Of a stretch of DNA of 64,000 bases, positions 25,103 through 33,957 are shown piece by piece. The first letter of the stretch is position 1, and each line of letters opens with the position of its first letter. The DNA comes from Devosia marina (GTDB lineage Bacteria; Pseudomonadota; Alphaproteobacteria; Rhizobiales; Devosiaceae). A program made the translations under genes and the position numbers. The stretch covers positions 1 to 64,000 of the forward strand of contig NZ_WQRF01000011.1 of NCBI RefSeq assembly GCF_009758415.1. Reading direction: 5' to 3'. The notes below the pieces were generated by a model. It did not search any database. It saw only the letters and a list, made by a program, of their open reading frames with translations, and was not told the origin of the DNA.

Positions 25103-26288
25103 TGGGACCGATCGGTTCGGGCGGCATGTGCATGGGAGTTTCCACCTTTTTGGTGCCCAGTGCAAAGCTGGAGGCCCAGAGCCCGGCCAGCAGGAGCGGC
25201 AGGCAGACCAGATAGGAAGAACGAATATTGATCCACTCGGCCACGAACCCAAGCAGGGGCGGGGCGAGGAAAAACACCACGACGCTGACCTGCCCGATGG
25301 CCGCGACATTGACGGCGGCCGGCCGATCGGTGCGCTGCGCCGCAGCCGAAACGGCCAGGGGATAGACTGCAGAACACCCCGCCCCCATCAGCGCGAAACC
25401 GGCCAGAGCCAGTTCGGGGCCCGGTGCAATGCCGACCAGGAGGGCGCCCAGGCTGGCGGAGCCGAGCATGATCATGGCGACATTGCGTGGCCCGAACCGG
25501 GTGACGAAGGGATCGGCGGTCAGCCGCAGCAGGGCCATGAAGAAGGCGAACAGGGTCAGGCTCATGCCCCCGACAATGGGTTCGACGGCAAAGACGTCGC
25601 GCATATAGATGGCCGACCAGTCAATGCCGGCCCCTTCCACCAGAAAGGCGGCAAAGCCGATGAGGCAGAGCGGCAGCAGGCCCAGATTGGGGAAGGCAAA
25701 CCGATGCCCGGCCGCTTCGGTCTGGCTGCGGGCGGTTCTGGGCGTATTGGTCGCGCCGTAAATCAGATAGCCGCCGACCAGCACGATAATGGCCGCCACG
25801 AGCGCCAGATGCAGCCCCGCCGACAGGCCGGACTGGCGGATCACGGCGCCGAACAGGGCGGTGAAGAAGAAGCCGACGCTCCAGAAGCCGTGCGCGCGGT
25901 TCATGTAGCGTTTGCCGGTCAGCGTCTCGAGCCGGTCGATTTCCACATTGAGGTTGATCTCGAGCGCACCGGCCAGCAGGCCGACCATGAGCAGAACGGC
26001 GAAGACGGCGGGGGCCCCCGGCAGCCACGGAATGATGGCAAACAGAATGGCCGGGCCAAGCGTGGTGAAAAAGGCGGTGGCGCGGAAACCCAGCTTTTCG
26101 ACAAGCGGGGCGCCGGCCGTCAGAGAGATCAGCGAGCCGATGGCCATGCCGATCATGGTCAGGCCCAACTGCCCCTCGCTGACACCGAGATGGGTCTGCA
26201 GTTCGGGCAGGCGGGACATCAGCGCGCCGGTGGCGACGGCGAAGAAGAAAAAGCAGGCATAGATGCGGTGCTGGGGGGCGATGGTCAC
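25095..26288 (-). CDS. MFS transporter, YbjJ-like (paralog 2 of 3)
   Basis: A 397-residue major facilitator with about twelve helices. The GTG start at 26288 overlaps the TGA of paralog 3 (GTGA), so the two are translationally coupled. Shared landmarks are SRLPELQTHLGVSEGQLGL, LNVEIDRLE, HGFWSVGFF and EGAGIDWSAIYMRDVF. It is more like paralog 3 than paralog 1. Proposed roles of YbjJ-like carriers include efflux of small metabolites, but the substrate here is unknown. It overlaps mmcB by 8 bp downstream. Confidence 0.9.
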   Translation of the reverse strand: MTIAPQHRIYACFFFFAVATGALMSRLPELQTHLGVSEGQLGLTMIGMAIGSLISLTAGAPLVEKLGFRATAFFTTLGPAILFAIIPWLPGAPAVFAVLLMVGLLAGALEINLNVEIDRLETLTGKRYMNRAHGFWSVGFFFTALFGAVIRQSGLSAGLHLALVAAIIVLVGGYLIYGATNTPRTARSQTEAAGHRFAFPNLGLLPLCLIGFAAFLVEGAGIDWSAIYMRDVFAVEPIVGGMSLTLFAFFMALLRLTADPFVTRFGPRNVAMIMLGSASLGALLVGIAPGPELALAGFALMGAGCSAVYPLAVSAAAQRTDRPAAVNVAAIGQVSVVVFFLAPPLLGFVAEWINIRSSYLVCLPLLLAGLWASSFALGTKKVETPMHMPPEPIGPNG

Positions 26289-27457
26289 GGGGTCACCGTC
26301 TTGATGACCGGGCGCGGCGCCAGCACATGGGCGGTAAACAGACCCAGTAGCACCAGCGGGAAGCCGACGCCGAAGGTCCATTGAATGCCGAAATGCTCGG
26401 CGATGAAGCCCAAAAGCGGCGGGCCGAGCAGGAAGGCGGTGAAGGAGAACTGGGCCAGTGCCGCGACATTGATGGCGACGGGCCGGTCGGTCTGCTGGGC
26501 GGCGGCCGACATGGCCAGCGGGAACAGGGCGCTCGAGCCGAAGCCGATCATGGCGAAACCGCAATAAGCGAGCAGCGCCGAGGGCGCCAGAAAGGCCAGC
26601 ACCACGCCGCCGCCCAGAATGGTGAGCAGCACGCGGGCCACGGTGACCGGACCGAAACGATCGACAAAGCCATCGGCAAAGAAGCGGGCAAAGGCCTGCG
26701 AACCGGCCACCACCGCAACGGCGATGCCGGCCCAGAAGGGCGTGGCATCAAAGATATTACGCATATAAATGGCCGACCAGTCGATGCCGGCGCCTTCCAT
26801 GAGCATGGCCGAAAGGCAAACCGCGACCAGCGCCATGATGGTGGCGGTGGGCCGGGCGAGGCGCGGAGTTTCATCGGTGCTCGAGCCCGTGCGATGCGCG
26901 GCGGGCTGGAACTGGCCCAGCACGACAAGCGTGGCCAGCAGCACCACCGGGATCATGATCATCAGATGCCATTGCGGCGCCAGGCCAGTGCGGGCGATGA
27001 AGGAGCCGACGATGCCGGCCGAAAAGAAGCCCAGGCTCCAAAAGGCATGGGCGCGGCTCATGATGCGGCGGCCAATGGCGTGTTCGACCCGGTCGGCCTC
27101 GATATTGATGATGATTTCGATGCAGCCAATGGTCAGCCCCACAGGCAGCAGCAGCAGGAAGAAGGCCAGTGGATTGGCAGCCCAGACCGCAGCGGCAAAG
27201 AGTACCGCGAGCAGCGGAATGGCGACGAGCAGGATGCGCCGATAGCCCAGGGCCTCGATGAAGCGGCCGGCAAAGGTCAGCGAAATCAGCGTGCCGACGG
27301 CCGAGCCGATCAGCGCCAGCCCCAGCTGGCCCTCCCCCACGTCCATAGCTTCCTGAATTTCGGGCAGGCGGGGAAACATGGAGCCCATGCAGAACGAATA
27401 AATGAAGAAGGCCCCGAAGACCTTGATCTGGGGCGGCAAAGCAAGGCCGAATCGCAT
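26285..27457 (-). CDS. MFS transporter, YbjJ-like (paralog 3 of 3, first in operon)
   Basis: A 390-residue major facilitator with about twelve helices, first gene of the run. Landmarks are FPRLPEIQEAMDVGEGQLGL, INIEADRVE, HAFWSLGFF and EGAGIDWSAIYMRNIF, nearly identical in kind to paralog 2. The three copies therefore arose by tandem duplication with later insertion or retention of mmcB. The 113-bp gap upstream separates it from a gene on the same strand. The start is ATG at 27457. Confidence 0.9.
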   Translation of the reverse strand: MRFGLALPPQIKVFGAFFIYSFCMGSMFPRLPEIQEAMDVGEGQLGLALIGSAVGTLISLTFAGRFIEALGYRRILLVAIPLLAVLFAAAVWAANPLAFFLLLLPVGLTIGCIEIIINIEADRVEHAIGRRIMSRAHAFWSLGFFSAGIVGSFIARTGLAPQWHLMIMIPVVLLATLVVLGQFQPAAHRTGSSTDETPRLARPTATIMALVAVCLSAMLMEGAGIDWSAIYMRNIFDATPFWAGIAVAVVAGSQAFARFFADGFVDRFGPVTVARVLLTILGGGVVLAFLAPSALLAYCGFAMIGFGSSALFPLAMSAAAQQTDRPVAINVAALAQFSFTAFLLGPPLLGFIAEHFGIQWTFGVGFPLVLLGLFTAHVLAPRPVIKTVTP

Positions 27458-27570
27458 TTTGGTAAAGTGCTCAAGGAAGGTGTTCGCGCGGCACGCTAGG
27501 CGATTTCCTTGCCGGTGAGAATAGGGGCCCTTGCCCTGCAGAACGGTTTATTGCAACGTTTGCATTCCAG

Positions 27571-28128
27571 TCACACCGGCTCGGGCGCGAAATGGTCGTC
27601 GCGCACCACATTGATGCCGCTGATCAGGTTGCGGACGATTTCAAGGCGGCGGAACTGGCCGGTTCCACGGCTAACGCCACCTCCCTGCCTGATGCCGGGG
27701 CGACCACGCCGGTCGGGCCCAAAATAGCGTGGAGTTTCGTAATAAACCAGGTTTTGCCCGATCTGCCGCGCCATCCGCTCCAGCACCCGCTTTCGGGTGA
27801 AGGGCATGGTGATGACATCGTCAAAACCCATATTGATGCAGCCGCTGATGGCCTCGATAGAGGGACTTTCGGAAAAATAGATCAGTGGCGAAAACCGCAG
27901 GCGCCTCGTGGTGCTGAAACGCACCGCTTCGGCGATGCCACGCAGGCTTTCGAGATGGTCGGTGGCGGCGAACAGAAAAAAGCAGATCGGTGTGGTCTGG
28001 GTCTGTTGCTCGGCCTGGGCCATGGTCGAAAACGGGCTGACCCCGGCAAAGCCCAGCCCCCGCGCCAAGTCGAGAAGAGCCGCACCGGGACCATTTTCGG
28101 GCCCGACAACATAGGCGTATGCGCGCAT
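27571..28128 (-). CDS. Receiver-like protein of unknown function
   Basis: A 185-residue protein. Residues 1 to about 125 look like a response-regulator receiver fold without its phosphorylation signature: FFLFAATDHLES, PLIYFSESP and FDDVITMPFTRKRVLERM echo the strand-helix pattern and the conserved Lys/Pro region of receivers. The C-terminal part has YFGPDRRGR, a motif seen in several alphaproteobacterial regulators of this shape. A pseudo-receiver output role is inferred. Confidence in the reading frame is good, in the function low. Confidence 0.7.
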   Translation of the reverse strand: MRAYAYVVGPENGPGAALLDLARGLGFAGVSPFSTMAQAEQQTQTTPICFFLFAATDHLESLRGIAEAVRFSTTRRLRFSPLIYFSESPSIEAISGCINMGFDDVITMPFTRKRVLERMARQIGQNLVYYETPRYFGPDRRGRPGIRQGGGVSRGTGQFRRLEIVRNLISGINVVRDDHFAPEPV

Positions 28129-28218
28129 GGCATCGCTTTCAAATATTTCCTGCGTCCAGCACGAATATTAAGTCAAAGCCGCTAAAATACCGCTAACACG
28201 CGATATTATCCCAACACT

Positions 28219-29088
28219 CTAGCCAGCAACGCTTTCGCCGCGAAATAGCGCGCCCTGTTCGCGCATCAAGGCCGCGATGCGCTCGGTGACGGCGCGCACC
28301 GCCGGGGTATGCCGCTCCTCATGGTGGCAGACCAGCCATTGCTCGGTTTCGAGCTCGGGAATGGTGCCGGCCATGCGGGACAGGCGCGGATCGGCATCGC
28401 CGACGAAACACGGAAAGACCGAAATGCCGGCCCCCGCCGCGACCAGTTCAAGCACGCTCATGGCGTCATTGCCGCGGGTGGCGATGCGGTCGCCATGGCG
28501 GGCATGCAGCCAACGGGCCGAATGGGTCTGGCCGCTGTCTCCGGCCACGCCAACGAAATAGCCGGCGGCAACGCCACTGACCAGCTCGGGGCGGGCATAG
28601 AGCCCATAGGCCACCTTGCCCACCAGCCGCCCAGCCAGCCATTGCTCGGTCGGCCGCTGATTGCGAATGCCGATATCGGCATGGCGGCGGCCGATATCGA
28701 CCTTGTGGCTGGCGGTGACCAACTCGACGCCGAAGCGGTCTGCGGCGGTCCAGACCTGGCCGATGTGGCGTGCGATGAAGGCCGAGGTCCAGGGTCCGGC
28801 TGAGACCCGCACCACGCGCTCGCCGATCGACCCGTCCTTCCAGCGCCGGAGCGAGAGCATGGCCGCCTCGACCTCTTCGGCGCGCAACAGCAATTCCTCA
28901 CCCGCCGGGGTCAGGGCGTAACCGGTCTGACTGCGCACGAACAGGGCCTCGCCGAACTGATGCTCAAGGGCGGTGACGCGGCGGCCCAGCGTGGCAGCCG
29001 AGAGGCCGGTGGTCTTGGTGGCAGCGCTGAGACCACCCAGGCGGGCGACGTCGAGAAACAGCCGCAGATCGTCCCAGGAGAAATCCAT
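28219..29088 (-). CDS. LysR-family transcriptional regulator
   Basis: A 289-residue LysR regulator with the winged helix at about residues 1-62 (FSWDDLRLFLDVARLGGLSA, then SAATLGRRVTALEHQFG). The WDDLRLFLDVAR opening belongs to the subgroup often annotated near stress or redox genes. It is divergent from the DUF1127-AKR pair with a 183-bp gap holding a small palindrome, so these are its likely targets. Confidence 0.88.
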   Translation of the reverse strand: MDFSWDDLRLFLDVARLGGLSAATKTTGLSAATLGRRVTALEHQFGEALFVRSQTGYALTPAGEELLLRAEEVEAAMLSLRRWKDGSIGERVVRVSAGPWTSAFIARHIGQVWTAADRFGVELVTASHKVDIGRRHADIGIRNQRPTEQWLAGRLVGKVAYGLYARPELVSGVAAGYFVGVAGDSGQTHSARWLHARHGDRIATRGNDAMSVLELVAAGAGISVFPCFVGDADPRLSRMAGTIPELETEQWLVCHHEERHTPAVRAVTERIAALMREQGALFRGESVAG

Positions 29089-29200
29089 TTTTCATTCCTG
29101 CAATGCGTCTTTCGACATCGTCCGTAGCGCAAAGGCCAGCATATTGGCAATGTCTGCATCGCCGCCTCGAAGCGCGAGGCGCAATCCGTCCGCTGGCATC

Positions 29201-29212
29201 TTCATAAATGAA
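29201..29212. promoter_or_regulatory. Palindrome TTCATAAATGAA between LysR and DUF1127 genes
   Basis: A perfect 12-bp palindrome, AT-rich in GC-rich DNA, 59 bp before the DUF1127 start. It has the size of a LysR half-site pair. It may equally be chance. Confidence 0.3.
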
Positions 29213-29271
29213 ACGTCGAAACAGTGGTTCGGCGATTGGTAGCTGCATGGCCGCACAAAGGAAACGAGACG

Positions 29272-29436
29272 ATGTTCAACCCCATTCGACGCCGGCTCTA
29301 CGCCTGGCAAATGCGCAACTACACCCGCCGCCGGCTTGCCATGCTGGATAGCCGGATACTGGCCGATATGGGCATTGAGCGCGACCAGATCGGCGACATG
29401 GTCGCCCGCATTGACATTGAGGGAGACTGCAAATGA
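29272..29436 (+). CDS. DUF1127 small basic protein
   Basis: A 54-residue Arg-rich protein (MFNPIRRRLYAWQMRNYTRR...), with the DUF1127 features LRxLxxR... and LDSRILADMGIERDQI. In Agrobacterium and Rhodobacter such short proteins bind RNA or affect phosphate and carbon metabolism; the role here is unknown. AAGGAA lies 9 bases before the ATG. The stop overlaps the start of the next gene by 4 bp (ATGA), so both are co-translated. Confidence 0.85.
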   Translation: MFNPIRRRLYAWQMRNYTRRRLAMLDSRILADMGIERDQIGDMVARIDIEGDCK

Positions 29437-30431
29437 TGGCGCAACGGGAATTTGGGCGCACCGGCCAGATGGCCGGTGCCGTTGGTCTGGGCTGCTGGGC
29501 GATCGGCGGGCATTTTACCCTGGATGGCCGCAATGACGGCTGGGGCGATGTCGATGACGCCCAGTCGATCCGCGCCTTGCAGATCGCGCTTGATCTGGGC
29601 GCCAATCTGTTCGACAGCGCCGATGCCTATGGCACCGGCCATAGCGAGCGGGTGCTGGGCGCCGCGCTCAAGAGCCGCCGGGACGAGGCCATCATCGCCA
29701 CCAAGTTCGGCTTTACCTATGACGAGGCCAAGCGTGCCCTGCTCTCGATCGATGTGAGCCCCGATTACATCGACTGGGCCAATGCGCAATCGCTCAAGCG
29801 GTTGGGGGTCGAGCAGATCGATCTCTACCAGATCCATCCCGGCGAATTGACCGAAGATCAGGCCGATGCGGCCGCCGAGGCGCTGGAAAAACTGGCCGAG
29901 GCCGGGCGCATCAGGGCCTGGGGCTGGAGCACTGACAACGCACAGGCCGCGCGGCGCATGCTGGATTATCCGCATTTCGCGGCCGTGCAGCAGGAACTCA
30001 ACGTGCTGCACGACGGACCGGAGATGCTGGCGCTCTGCGCCGAAGCGGGGTTGGCCAGCCTTAATCGTTCGCCGCTGGCCATGGGCCTGCTTTCGGGCAA
30101 GTTCAGTGCCGCGAGCCGCTTGCCGGGCAGCGATGTGCGCGGCGCCGGCCATTCATGGGTCAAGCATTTCAAGGATGGCACGCCGACACCGGAAGCCCTG
30201 GCCCGGATCGAGGCCCTGCGTGATCTCTTGACCAGCGGCGGCCGCACGCCGGCGCAGGGCGCACTGGGGTGGATCCTGGCGCGCTCGCCGCACACCTTCC
30301 CCATTCCCGGTTTCAAGACCGAGGCCCAGGTGCGCGACAATCTCGGCGCCCTGGAAAAAGGCCCGCTGCCGGCCGCGGTGATGGCAGAGATTGATACTGT
30401 GCTGCACGCGGACATGAGGGTTGCGCGCTGA
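29433..30431 (+). CDS. Aldo/keto reductase
   Basis: A 332-residue reductase with the AKR tetrad: Asp and Tyr in FDSADAYGTGHSE, Lys in IIATKFG and His in YQIHPG. The C-terminal cofactor region PIPGFKTEAQVRDNLGAL is also typical. It overlaps the DUF1127 gene (ATGA) and is followed by a bidirectional terminator shared with the RlpA-like gene. A second ATG is 3 bases after the first. Substrate unknown; the pair probably responds to the divergent LysR regulator. Confidence 0.92.
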   Translation: MMAQREFGRTGQMAGAVGLGCWAIGGHFTLDGRNDGWGDVDDAQSIRALQIALDLGANLFDSADAYGTGHSERVLGAALKSRRDEAIIATKFGFTYDEAKRALLSIDVSPDYIDWANAQSLKRLGVEQIDLYQIHPGELTEDQADAAAEALEKLAEAGRIRAWGWSTDNAQAARRMLDYPHFAAVQQELNVLHDGPEMLALCAEAGLASLNRSPLAMGLLSGKFSAASRLPGSDVRGAGHSWVKHFKDGTPTPEALARIEALRDLLTSGGRTPAQGALGWILARSPHTFPIPGFKTEAQVRDNLGALEKGPLPAAVMAEIDTVLHADMRVAR

Positions 30432-30441
30432 GCGGAATAAC

Positions 30442-30471
30442 AAAAAAGGCCGCCCCAAAGGCGGCCCTTTT
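30442..30471. terminator. Bidirectional terminator between AKR and RlpA-like genes
   Basis: AAAAAA-GGCCGCC-CCAAA-GGCGGCC-CTTTT is a perfect 7-bp stem flanked by A and T runs on both sides, so it can end transcripts from both convergent genes. Confidence 0.85.
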
Positions 30472-30495
30472 CATCCCGGGAGGCGGGAGAAAGCT

Positions 30496-30852
30496 TTAGC
30501 GCTGCGCGATGCAGACGGAGGTGACGCCCTTGTTCTGGAAACCCAGAGCGGCCGCGGCCCCCTTTGAAAGGTCGATGATGCGCTTGCCGACGAAGGGGCC
30601 GCGATCGTTGATGGTGACTTCGACCGACTTGCCGGTTGACTGGTCGGTCACTTCGACCTTGGTGCCGAATGGCAGGGTGCGGTGGGCTGCAGTCATGGCG
30701 TTCTGATTGAAGACTTCGCCGGAGGCAGAAGTCTTGCCGTGAAATCCTGGACCATACCAGGAAGCGCCACCACACTGGGCATAAGCGGCAGAAGCGGAGA
30801 AGGCGAGGAGGGTTGCGGCCGATACGGCGGCGATTACGATACGCTTAGTCAA
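30496..30852 (-). CDS. RlpA-like secreted protein (double-psi beta-barrel)
   Basis: A 118-residue protein with a signal peptide (about residues 1-25, ending AYA) and a single RlpA-like barrel. Key features are GGASWYGPGFHGKTSASGE, AAHRTLPFGTKVEV and VTINDRGPF, with the Asp of DRGPF as the presumed catalytic acid. RlpA proteins cleave denuded peptidoglycan glycans. The SPOR domain of full RlpA is absent, so this is the short form common in alphaproteobacteria. Confidence 0.92.
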   Translation of the reverse strand: MTKRIVIAAVSAATLLAFSASAAYAQCGGASWYGPGFHGKTSASGEVFNQNAMTAAHRTLPFGTKVEVTDQSTGKSVEVTINDRGPFVGKRIIDLSKGAAAALGFQNKGVTSVCIAQR

Positions 30853-31242
30853 TGGTCTTGGGGCTCACTGAAGTTTTCGATGCCGCTTCAATAGAGGCAG
30901 CGCCCGCCCGAATCTGGGCCGGATTGGCTGGCTGCGACGTCCCGCCCCAGTTTGTGGCCGGGCTGCCTCAGATTTTCAGCTCCTTTCCGTCCCTGCGGCA
31001 GGCCAAGATTGCGTAAACCTTAGAAACTGAATCCACAGATTTGCTCGCAACCTGTCATGCCGGGGTCCAAATCGGGACGATTGGGGAACCGGTTTGCGGG
31101 GTGTGACCATGAGGCAACGGTTCCGGCTAACCAGACATCAGGGCGCGATCTGATGGCTGCAATGGCGGGCATTTGGCACCGATCGCGCCCCTGCTCGACC
31201 CGAATGGGGCATCAATGTGGCTGGCACCGCGGCATTGCGGCA
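30853..31242. other. Intergenic stretch without a supported gene
   Basis: About 390 bases between the RlpA-like gene and the peroxiredoxin terminator. Short open frames exist but none has a convincing ribosome binding site or recognisable protein. It should hold the RlpA-like promoter near 30853-30950. No repeat or strong hairpin was seen. Confidence 0.6.
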
Positions 31243-31245
31243 AAG

Positions 31246-31273
31246 AAAAAGGCGATGGCCGGAAGCCATCGCC
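31246..31273 (-). terminator. Terminator of the peroxiredoxin gene
   Basis: On the minus strand GGCGATGGC-TTCCG-GCCATCGCC is a perfect 9-bp stem followed by TTTTTCTTT, a classical Rho-independent terminator 38 bp after the peroxiredoxin stop. Confidence 0.88.
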
Positions 31274-31310
31274 CAGTTGGTCAGGGAGAGAAACGAAAAG
31301 TTTGGTGCGC

Positions 31311-31946
31311 TCAGCCCTGGGGCTGGGGCACGATGCGCAGATAGGGTTTTACTTCCTTCCAGCCGCCCGGGAACTTGTCCTTGGCCACTTCATTGGAAAC
31401 GGCGGGGACGATGATGACGTCTTCGCCATTCATCCAGTTCACCGGGGTGGCGACCTGATGCTTGGCGGTCAGTTGCAGGCTATCGATGACGCGCAGGATC
31501 TCATCGAAATTGCGGCCCGTGGAGGCAGGATATTCGATCTTGAGCTTGACCTTCTTGTCCGGCCCGATGACGAAAAGCGAACGCACGGTCAGCGTGTTGT
31601 CGGCATTGGGGTGGATCATGTCGTATTTGCGCGCCACCTCGCCCTGGGTATCGGCCAGGAGCGGGAAGTTGAGGGCCGAGCCCTGGGTTTCCTCGATGTC
31701 CTTGGCCCAGCCGGCATGGTCTTCGATCTTGTCGACACTCAGGCCGAGAACCTTGACGCCGCGCTTGGCAAATTCGTCCTTGAGCTTGGCAGTGTAACCC
31801 AGTTCGGTGGTGCAGACGGGCGTGTAGTTCTTGGGGTGGCTGAACAGCACCGCCCAGGACCCTTCGATGAAATCGTGGAAGTGAATGGTGCCCTCGGTGG
31901 ATTCGAGGGTAAAGTCCGGAGCGGTATCGCCAATCAGGATAGCCAT
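31311..31946 (-). CDS. 1-Cys peroxiredoxin
   Basis: Peroxiredoxins reduce peroxides through a peroxidatic cysteine. This 211-residue protein has that residue as Cys45 in TPVCTTE and no other cysteine, so it is a 1-Cys (Prx6-type) enzyme that needs an external thiol. Other family marks are GDTAPDFTLES, RSLFVIGPDKKVKL, PASTGRNFDEILRVIDSLQL and the C-terminal TPVNWMNGEDVIIVPAVSNE. The Met at 31946 is the natural start. It is transcribed alone and ends at a strong terminator. Confidence 0.96.
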   Translation of the reverse strand: MAILIGDTAPDFTLESTEGTIHFHDFIEGSWAVLFSHPKNYTPVCTTELGYTAKLKDEFAKRGVKVLGLSVDKIEDHAGWAKDIEETQGSALNFPLLADTQGEVARKYDMIHPNADNTLTVRSLFVIGPDKKVKLKIEYPASTGRNFDEILRVIDSLQLTAKHQVATPVNWMNGEDVIIVPAVSNEVAKDKFPGGWKEVKPYLRIVPQPQG

Positions 31947-32115
31947 AGTCGTCTTCCTCTGCCCGCGCTCATGCAGGTCTGCTATATGTTCTGGTGAAAG
32001 AATATCGTGCTCTTGCCCTCCGATTGAAGCGGAGGCAAGCGGAATGGTTTTGCCTTGTTCGGGCCCATCCAGGCAAGCCGTTGCCGTTGTGATCTGTGGA
32101 TCGAAATGGGGCCCG

Positions 32116-32319
32116 TCAGCCCAGCAGGGCGATGAGGCGGTTCGGCACGGCCGGATTTTGCAGCAGCAGGATCGCGCCAAAGGGAATGGCCGCGAACACT
32201 ATGGAGGCAGAGGGCCCAGCCTTGAGCAGCCGCGCGATCATATAGACCGACAGAGCGAAGGTGGCGTTAAGCAGGAGATTGGCCGCATTATCGGCCAGAT
32301 AAGTGAGCATACCCGACAT
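32116..32319 (-). CDS. Small two-helix membrane protein
   Basis: A 67-residue protein with two hydrophobic segments (about residues 12-30 and 38-55). The Met at 32319 is preferred because GGGAGGGG lies just before it; another Met follows three codons on. No family was recognised. The gene is alone on the minus strand between peroxiredoxin and the CreA-like gene. Confidence 0.6.
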   Translation of the reverse strand: MSGMLTYLADNAANLLLNATFALSVYMIARLLKAGPSASIVFAAIPFGAILLLQNPAVPNRLIALLG

Positions 32320-32419
32320 GAACCCCTCCCGGGACATCGACTGCCCGAGAAGCCTGGCACCGACAGATTGCGCGGTCGTGGTGGGTTTGAAGAGATTTTA
32401 ATTCAAATTTTATCGAGCG

Positions 32420-32947
32420 CTATTGCACCAGGACCGAGCCTTCGACGGCCGGCTCCGGCGTGGGCGCGCCATTTTCCCAGGTCACATCGAGCCCGTTGAG
32501 CGGCACCACGGACAGGCTCATCTTGCCCGAACCCTGCTGGATCTGACGGGCATGGGCCAGATAGACCAGCGCATTGTTGGCGGAGTCATAGATGCGGGTG
32601 ACGCGCAGTGACTTCCAGATCAGGGAACGACCCTCGCGGAAAATTTCCTCGCCGGCGCCGCGGGTAGAGATATCGCCTACCGTGATCGGGCCGACGGCCG
32701 AGCAATCGAGCGCCGAATAGGATGGGTCTTCAAACCAGTTGCCCTGGCTCAGCCGATCGATGAAGGAGCGATTGAAGAAGGAGAGGTGGCACACCACGCC
32801 ATCGATATCGGGATCGGCCAGCGCCTCAATGGAAATATCATTGCCGGTCCAGTCCACACCGACACTGCCCACCTCGTTGCGATTGCCGCAGGCGGCAAGG
32901 GAAAATGCCGCTACAGCGACGATGGCAAGACGAGCAATGGGATGCAT
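32420..32947 (-). CDS. creA: CreA-family periplasmic lipoprotein
   Basis: A 175-residue CreA homologue. The N-terminus has a lipoprotein signal with the lipobox LAACG (about residues 16-20). The body follows CreA closely: EVGSVGVDWTGNDISIEAL, VVCHLS, ALDCSAVGPITV, GRSLIWKSLRVTRIYD and NALVYLAHARQIQQGS. CreA is a conserved periplasmic protein of unclear function, near the creBC system in enterics. No cre regulators are seen here. The ATG at 32947 starts the signal peptide. Confidence 0.9.
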   Translation of the reverse strand: MHPIARLAIVAVAAFSLAACGNRNEVGSVGVDWTGNDISIEALADPDIDGVVCHLSFFNRSFIDRLSQGNWFEDPSYSALDCSAVGPITVGDISTRGAGEEIFREGRSLIWKSLRVTRIYDSANNALVYLAHARQIQQGSGKMSLSVVPLNGLDVTWENGAPTPEPAVEGSVLVQ

Positions 32948-33016
32948 GGGAGTCCTCCGGCTGACCACGTCAAGATGGGGGGCCACGATGCCCGGCGCAA
33001 GGTGACACTGCAAGAG

Positions 33017-33835
33017 CTAGCGAGCCACCCGACCATCCATCACCTTTTCCAGCCAGCGGACCAGCAAGGAGAGCGATATGGTCATGGTGAGATAGAGGAA
33101 GGCGACGACATTGTAGGTCTCGAAGAACAGGAAGCTCGAAGAGGCCGAGAGCTTGCCCAATTGGGTGATGTCCTGCACGCCCAGCGCCGAGACCAAGGCG
33201 GAATCCTTGACCATGGAAACGAAGTCATTCCCCAGCGGGGGCAGGATGGTGCGCAGGGCCTGGGGGAAGATGATATGGCGGAAGCAATGCCAGCGGCTCA
33301 ATCCCAATGAGCGGGCCGCCTCGATCTGGCCGCGCCCCACCGCCTCGATGCCGGCACGGAAGATCTCGGCAATGAAGGCGGAATAGCACACGGTCAGCGC
33401 GAAAATGGCGCGCCAGACAAAGTCGAAGCCGCGCACGGTGGCCGGTGCCAGAAGGCCCCAATCGATCAGCGGGGCAAAGACCCAGTTGAAGCCGGCCACC
33501 ATCGCAGGCGCCGCGACAAAGGCGACGTAGAACAGAAACACCAGAATGGGGATGCCGCGAATGATCTCGACATAGAAGGTCGCGATCTCGCGCAATACCC
33601 GGTTGCCCGAAGTGCGCGCCAGGGCGATCAGCAGGCCCAGTGCGGTGGCGGCGACGAAGGCCAGAATGGTGACCCAGAGCGTCGTTACCACGCCACCCGA
33701 GAGGGTGCGGAAGATCGCAGAATAGGTGTCGTTGGTGGTGATGGCCCACAGGCCCAGCACGAAAAGCAGGCCGATGGCCAGCAGCCACCAGGGCATGCGC
33801 GAGAGGATGGAGGGACGGCGGGGCTGGTAGGTCAT
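33017..33835 (-). CDS. Amino-acid ABC transporter permease
   Basis: A 272-residue HisM/GltK-type permease with about five to six helices. The EAA loop is visible as [20 protein letters not shown], with [24 protein letters not shown] following, which identifies the polar amino acid group. The start at 33835 follows the palindromic repeat by about 120 bp. The binding protein gene lies upstream on the same strand. No ATPase gene is adjacent, so an ATPase from elsewhere must be shared. Confidence 0.93.
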   Translation of the reverse strand: MTYQPRRPSILSRMPWWLLAIGLLFVLGLWAITTNDTYSAIFRTLSGGVVTTLWVTILAFVAATALGLLIALARTSGNRVLREIATFYVEIIRGIPILVFLFYVAFVAAPAMVAGFNWVFAPLIDWGLLAPATVRGFDFVWRAIFALTVCYSAFIAEIFRAGIEAVGRGQIEAARSLGLSRWHCFRHIIFPQALRTILPPLGNDFVSMVKDSALVSALGVQDITQLGKLSASSSFLFFETYNVVAFLYLTMTISLSLLVRWLEKVMDGRVAR

Positions 33836-33895
33836 GGGGTGTACTGGACTTTTGGTGCCAGAGGCGGTGGGTGGTCCTGAACCCCCACCCTCAAT

Positions 33896-33929
33896 CCCTC
33901 CCCACAAGGGGGAGGGAGACGATGAACAC
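33896..33929. repeat. Palindromic repeat with GATGAACAC tail, copy 2
   Basis: CCCTCCCC-ACAA-GGGGGAGGG followed by AGACGATGAACAC, the same unit as 15207-15240. It sits between the binding protein and permease genes, inside a presumed operon. Confidence 0.6.
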
Positions 33930-33957
33930 GGAGCCCCCGGGGCCCAGCTTGTGCCCT

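Noticed and set aside
25059..26384. A 441-codon plus-strand frame across MFS paralog 2
   Set aside because: Antisense shadow of a well-supported transporter gene; very Gln/Gly/Asp-rich with no helices.
31057..31344. A 95-codon plus-strand frame after the RlpA-like gene
   Set aside because: No ribosome binding site or family features, and it runs through the peroxiredoxin terminator.
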